In this document: positions 23,475 through 26,717 of the stretch, piece after piece
Layout of the letters: each line of letters begins with the position of its first letter
Numbering within the stretch: the first letter of the stretch is position 1
From: [Borrelia] tanukii
GTDB taxonomy: Bacteria > Spirochaetota > Spirochaetia > Borreliales > Borreliaceae
Assembly (NCBI RefSeq): GCF_030436345.1
Contig: NZ_CP124035.1
Location: 1-26,717 of the forward strand
Direction of reading: 5' to 3'
DNA length: 26,717 bases
Made by a program: the position numbers and the translations under genes
Notes under the pieces: model-generated
The model's input: the letters and a program-made list of their open reading frames with translations, nothing else
What the model was told of the DNA's origin: nothing
Database searches by the model: none

Positions 23475-24719
23475 ATGAGTTATTATGCGCTAAGCAAAAT
23501 ATTTCTATATTCTGGATACCTTGTTATTGGATTTTTATCTTTTACAATTTTCAATAAAAACTTACGAAATAAAATCAGAAAGAAATTAAAAAACTTATAC
23601 TTTTTATATTATTTAACTTTTTTTGCTCTTTTTATAATCAGCTCAAATTTATCTTATTACTTTACTGAAAAGCAATTATTGGAAAATTTTAATATTTTTG
23701 AAAAAGAATTTTTTGAAATACATAAGGTAAACGAACAATTTTTTCAAAAATACCTACTAAATTTTCCAGTACCAATAAGAATGGAATTGATGTCAAAATT
23801 TAATCCAATATATACAGTGTTTAATGCTAGTTTTGAGAAATATGCTAAAAACATAGGTAAAAGTTCTTATGAAATTCAAACAAATTATAAAAATTACGTT
23901 AAAGCAACAAATTCAGAAATTAAAAGAAAATTAGAACAAATAAAAGAAAATATTACTCCTATTTATAATAAATATAAATTACCTATTCTAAATGGAGAAA
24001 ATACAGAAATAAGTATCGATGCGAATGGGAATATTATTCCTGTTACAAAAAATACAAACGGACAAGTAACAGAATTGCTGTTTTACGATCAAAATTATAA
24101 TTTAATTCCCTTTAGAGAATTTAAAAACTATAAAGTTAGATTTGATCTAATTCCAGAAAATAAAAATATATATTTCAAAGAACTAATAAATGTTTACTAT
24201 ATTGATGAAAACAATATTACTACTCCTATAGAGTATTATAAAAATAATATAGAGACTAGCCCTTATTACATAGACTTGCAAGAAGAGAAAGACAATTTTC
24301 TTAAAACAATAAAAATCAAAAAAGAGTATGGTTTATACCTTGAGCAAAAAAAGCAACTACAACATTTAACTGAGAATGATAAACTTGATGATTTTAAAGA
24401 ATTTTTAGCAAAAAATAATAATATTTTTTCATTAAATACAATATTTTCTAACGGCAATCCAATATTTACTTATGCCATAAATGTAAAAGCAAAAAGTATT
24501 ATAAATTATTTAATAACAAAAGAATTTAATATTAATTTAACAAATCAAAGTTCTCAAACAGCTCTTCATAATGCCATAATTCAAAAATATGAATTAAAAT
24601 TTATTAAATCACTTATTAAAAAAGGCGCTAATCCAAATATCAGAGATAGCGACAATAAACTGCCTATAGATTACTCTGATAAAACTAGTGAGATCTATAA
24701 ATATTTAATTGGCATTTAA
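23475..24719 (+). CDS. Membrane-anchored ankyrin-repeat protein (bbb28-like)
   Basis: A 414-residue protein with two N-terminal membrane segments (about 9-27 and 43-60) joined by a basic loop (NKNLRNKIRKKLKNL), then a ~260-residue mostly helical and beta region of unknown type, and C-terminal ankyrin repeats. The ankyrin part (about 326-414) shows NPIFTYAINVKAKSIINYLITK, QTALHNAIIQK...FIKSLIKKGANPNIRDSDNKLPIDYS: the TALH and GANPN signatures are clear. With two membrane passes and a basic loop between, both termini would be on the same side; the charge pattern (basic loop cytoplasmic) suggests the bulk faces the periplasm. AAGGA precedes the ATG, and TGATATAAT at 23439-23446 is a possible extended -10. 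Ligand unknown. Confidence 0.85.
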   Translation: MSYYALSKIFLYSGYLVIGFLSFTIFNKNLRNKIRKKLKNLYFLYYLTFFALFIISSNLSYYFTEKQLLENFNIFEKEFFEIHKVNEQFFQKYLLNFPVPIRMELMSKFNPIYTVFNASFEKYAKNIGKSSYEIQTNYKNYVKATNSEIKRKLEQIKENITPIYNKYKLPILNGENTEISIDANGNIIPVTKNTNGQVTELLFYDQNYNLIPFREFKNYKVRFDLIPENKNIYFKELINVYYIDENNITTPIEYYKNNIETSPYYIDLQEEKDNFLKTIKIKKEYGLYLEQKKQLQHLTENDKLDDFKEFLAKNNNIFSLNTIFSNGNPIFTYAINVKAKSIINYLITKEFNINLTNQSSQTALHNAIIQKYELKFIKSLIKKGANPNIRDSDNKLPIDYSDKTSEIYKYLIGI

Positions 24720-24720
24720 T

Positions 24721-24751
24721 GTTATCATGCTAATTCAATTAGCATGATAAC
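24721..24751. terminator. Hairpin after the ankyrin gene
   Basis: GTTATCATGCTAATT (24721-24735) is exactly complementary to 24737-24751 around a single C. It starts one base after the stop. No T-run follows, so it may be a terminator or an mRNA 3' stabiliser. Confidence 0.6.
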
Positions 24752-25043
24752 AGCATTCTAATTCAAATTGATCCGACTTATTAAGCTCTAAGCTTAATTT
24801 AAAATAATTGTAATGAGAACAAAAGTTACAATCATCGATATTTAAATAATAAATGACATTTGTTAAAGATAATCTTTAACACTTTTTAGAAATACAAAAT
24901 TATATAAACAGTTATTTGATAATATTATTATTTATTCATTGCTAATCTTTACAAGATCGAAAAATCTTGTTAAGATATTAAGCGTATTAATTAAATTAAT
25001 TATTTTAATTAATTAATTTGAACTTAATAAAAAGGGGAAAATT
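24752..25043. promoter_or_regulatory. Structured leader region upstream of ptsG
   Basis: About 290 bases without a gene. Hairpins: GTTAAAGA/TCTTTAAC (24862-24869 with 24873-24880) followed by ACTTTTT, terminator-like; ACAAGAT/ATCTTGT (24951-24957 with 24964-24970); and a TTAATTAA-rich palindromic tract (24985-25019). The last ends shortly before an AAAGGGGA ribosome site. A regulated leader is possible. Confidence 0.4.
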
Positions 25044-26672
25044 ATGGCAACATCATCAGCATCTATATCTATATTTACAATATTACAAAAAATAGGAAAA
25101 GCTTTCATGCTTCCTATAGCACTTTTACCAGCAGCCGGAATTTTATTGGGAATCGGAGGAGCATTTACTAACGAAACAATGATTCAGGCTTATGGGTTAG
25201 AAGAAGTGCTTGGGAAAGGAACTGTAGCTAATTCAATACTTTATCTTATGAAATATACAGGAGAGGTAATTTTTGCTAACTTGCCTTTAATGTTTGCAGC
25301 AGCAATTCCAATTGGACTTGCTAAGGTAGAAAAAGGAACGGCCGCTTTAGCAGGAGTAGTCGGTTTTTTAGTCATGCATCAAACTATAAATGGAATTTTG
25401 TATATACAAGGAATCACACCAGAAAGCGCAAGCTTAAAAGCACTTTTGGAATTAGGAATGCCTGAAACAGCTGCAACTGCAAAAAGTCAGGAATACACAA
25501 ATGTACTTGGAATATTCTCTCTTCAAATGAGCGTAATGGGGGGACTAGTAGCGGGATTCGTTGCTGTTTTTCTTCATAACAGATTTCATAATATTCAATT
25601 ACCCACATTTTTAGCATTTTTTGGAGGCACAAGATTTGTGCCAATCATAACCACAATAACAATGTTTGTAGTGGGAATATTTTTAACATTTACTTGGCCT
25701 TTTATTCAGGGTGCAATGACTTCGTTTGGGAAAATTGTAGAACAATCCGGACTTTTTGGAACATTTGCATATGGAGCAATAAAAAGGTCTTTAATTCCAT
25801 TTGGACTTCACCATATATTTTATTTGCCATTTTGGCAAACAGCTGTTGGTGGAACATTGGAAATAAATGAAGAACTCATATCAGGAGCACAAAATATATT
25901 CTTCAAGCAACTTGCAGATCCAAATACTGTACACTTTGAAGTCGCAAAGGGAACAAGGTTTTTTAGCGGAGAATTTGTTGTTATGATTTTTGGATTACCT
26001 GGAGCCGCGCTTGCTATGTACCATACATCAAAACCTGAAAATAAAAAAAACGTAGCTTCATTGCTACTATCTGCTAGCTTTACATCAATGTTAACAGGAA
26101 TTACAGAACCTCTTGAATTTGCATTCCTTTTTGCAGCACCAGCACTTTATTACTTTATATATGTTCCTCTTTTTGGATTAGCGTATCTTTTAACACACCT
26201 TTTGAACGTAGGAGTGGGACTAACATTTTCTGGGGGATTTATAGATATGTTTCTATTTGGAATACTTCAAGGGAATAGCAAAACAAATTGGATAGCAATT
26301 CCTATCTTAGGAATCTTCTACTTTATTGGGTTTTACTTTATATTTAAATTTGCAATCATGAAATTCAATCTTAAAACAATAGGAAGAGAAGATGAAGAAA
26401 TGGAAAAAGATAGCATAAGTTCAGAAAAAACAAATTTATCAGAAACTGCTTCAAAAGTATTAGAAGGTCTTGGAGGAAAAGATAATATTACATATATTGA
26501 TGCATGTGCATCAAGACTAAGAGTTAATCTAAAACAAATAGAATTAATCAAATCAGATGCCTATTTCAAAAATCTGGGTGCTAGTGGAATATTAAAAAAA
26601 GGAAATAGTGTCCAAATTGTATTCGGTGGATTATCCGATAATATAAAAATGGAAATAGATAAACTTATGTAA
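25044..26672 (+). CDS. ptsG: PTS glucose/maltose-type EIICB (bbb29)
   Basis: A 542-residue glucose-family PTS permease with fused EIIC and EIIB domains. EIIC fills residues ~10-440, with about ten membrane segments and landmarks LPIALLPAAGILLGIGGAF, GLHHIFYLPFW and the conserved GITEPLEFAFLF. After a charged linker, EIIB holds the phosphocysteine in YIDACASRLRV (C488). No EIIA is fused, so phosphate must come from a separate soluble EIIA encoded elsewhere. AAAAGGGGAA lies just before the ATG. Annotated variously as glucose- or maltose-specific (PtsG/MalX); the sequence does not settle the sugar. On the circle the terminator hairpin 30 bases downstream separates it from acyP. Confidence 0.95.
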   Translation: MATSSASISIFTILQKIGKAFMLPIALLPAAGILLGIGGAFTNETMIQAYGLEEVLGKGTVANSILYLMKYTGEVIFANLPLMFAAAIPIGLAKVEKGTAALAGVVGFLVMHQTINGILYIQGITPESASLKALLELGMPETAATAKSQEYTNVLGIFSLQMSVMGGLVAGFVAVFLHNRFHNIQLPTFLAFFGGTRFVPIITTITMFVVGIFLTFTWPFIQGAMTSFGKIVEQSGLFGTFAYGAIKRSLIPFGLHHIFYLPFWQTAVGGTLEINEELISGAQNIFFKQLADPNTVHFEVAKGTRFFSGEFVVMIFGLPGAALAMYHTSKPENKKNVASLLLSASFTSMLTGITEPLEFAFLFAAPALYYFIYVPLFGLAYLLTHLLNVGVGLTFSGGFIDMFLFGILQGNSKTNWIAIPILGIFYFIGFYFIFKFAIMKFNLKTIGREDEEMEKDSISSEKTNLSETASKVLEGLGGKDNITYIDACASRLRVNLKQIELIKSDAYFKNLGASGILKKGNSVQIVFGGLSDNIKMEIDKLM

Positions 26673-26702
26673 AAGTTTAAGAATATAATATAAAAACAGC
26701 TA

Positions 26703-26717
26703 ATCCAATAGAAAAAT
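26703..26717. terminator. Left half of a hairpin that closes across the window ends
   Basis: ATCCAATAGAAAAAT at 26703-26717 is exactly complementary to 7-21, with bases 1-6 (TTCAAA) as the loop when the window is read as a circle. This 15-bp stem would lie between ptsG and acyP and act as a terminator on either strand. Confidence 0.75.

Noticed and set aside
1..26717. CRISPR arrays, tRNA or rRNA genes, insertion sequences, prophage genes
   Set aside because: No regularly spaced direct repeats, no tRNA-like cloverleaf or rRNA-like GC-rich blocks, and no transposase, integrase or phage structural frames were seen.

Overview
This window looks like a complete cp26 circular plasmid of a Lyme-disease spirochete (Borrelia/Borreliella burgdorferi sensu lato). 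The evidence is its very AT-rich sequence, the ospC lipoprotein gene next to divergent guaA-guaB, a resT telomere resolvase, a plasmid replication/partition cluster (families PF57/62-PF50-PF32-PF49), a divergent chitobiose PTS locus, and a gene order matching my memory of strain B31 cp26 (bbb01 to bbb29). B31-style locus names are used as recalled labels, not as search results. The first and last bases of the window form the two halves of one hairpin, as expected if a circle of 26,717 bp was opened inside a terminator. The strain differs from B31, but I cannot name the species securely.

Layout. 1-2200: acylphosphatase, a small unknown gene and the telomere resolvase ResT. 2400-5820: divergent chbC / chbA-chbB, followed by a MupG-like (DUF871) gene, with a triple inverted repeat in the shared control region. 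5834-7650: two divergent lipoprotein genes. 7764-10556: replication/partition cluster, with a 32-bp-arm inverted repeat between parA and the PF49 gene. 10557-12361: a candidate small RNA, a lipoprotein gene bracketed by two perfect palindromes, and a decayed lipoprotein gene. 12362-13954: OppA-IV peptide-binding lipoprotein. 14062-16823: guaA-guaB (reverse strand). 16940-17723: ospC with its operator, here carrying a tandem 25-bp duplication. 18178-20997: two paralogous purine permeases (reverse strand). 21077-24719: small lipoproteins, an ImmA/IrrE-like protein whose HEXXH site is destroyed, and a membrane-anchored ankyrin protein. 25044-26672: a glucose/maltose-type PTS EIICB.

How it works together. 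The plasmid combines a housekeeping task needed by the whole segmented linear genome (ResT makes the hairpin telomeres) with nutrient capture for an organism that cannot make purines, amino acids or amino sugars: purine import plus GMP synthesis, peptide capture, and chitobiose and glucose PTS uptake. It also carries the mammalian-infection lipoprotein OspC. The strongest items for a second look are the catalytically dead metalloprotease-like gene, the MupG-like enzyme placed in the chitobiose operon, the duplicated ospC operator, the candidate sRNA beside the replicon, and the unusually long perfect palindromes in several intergenic regions.
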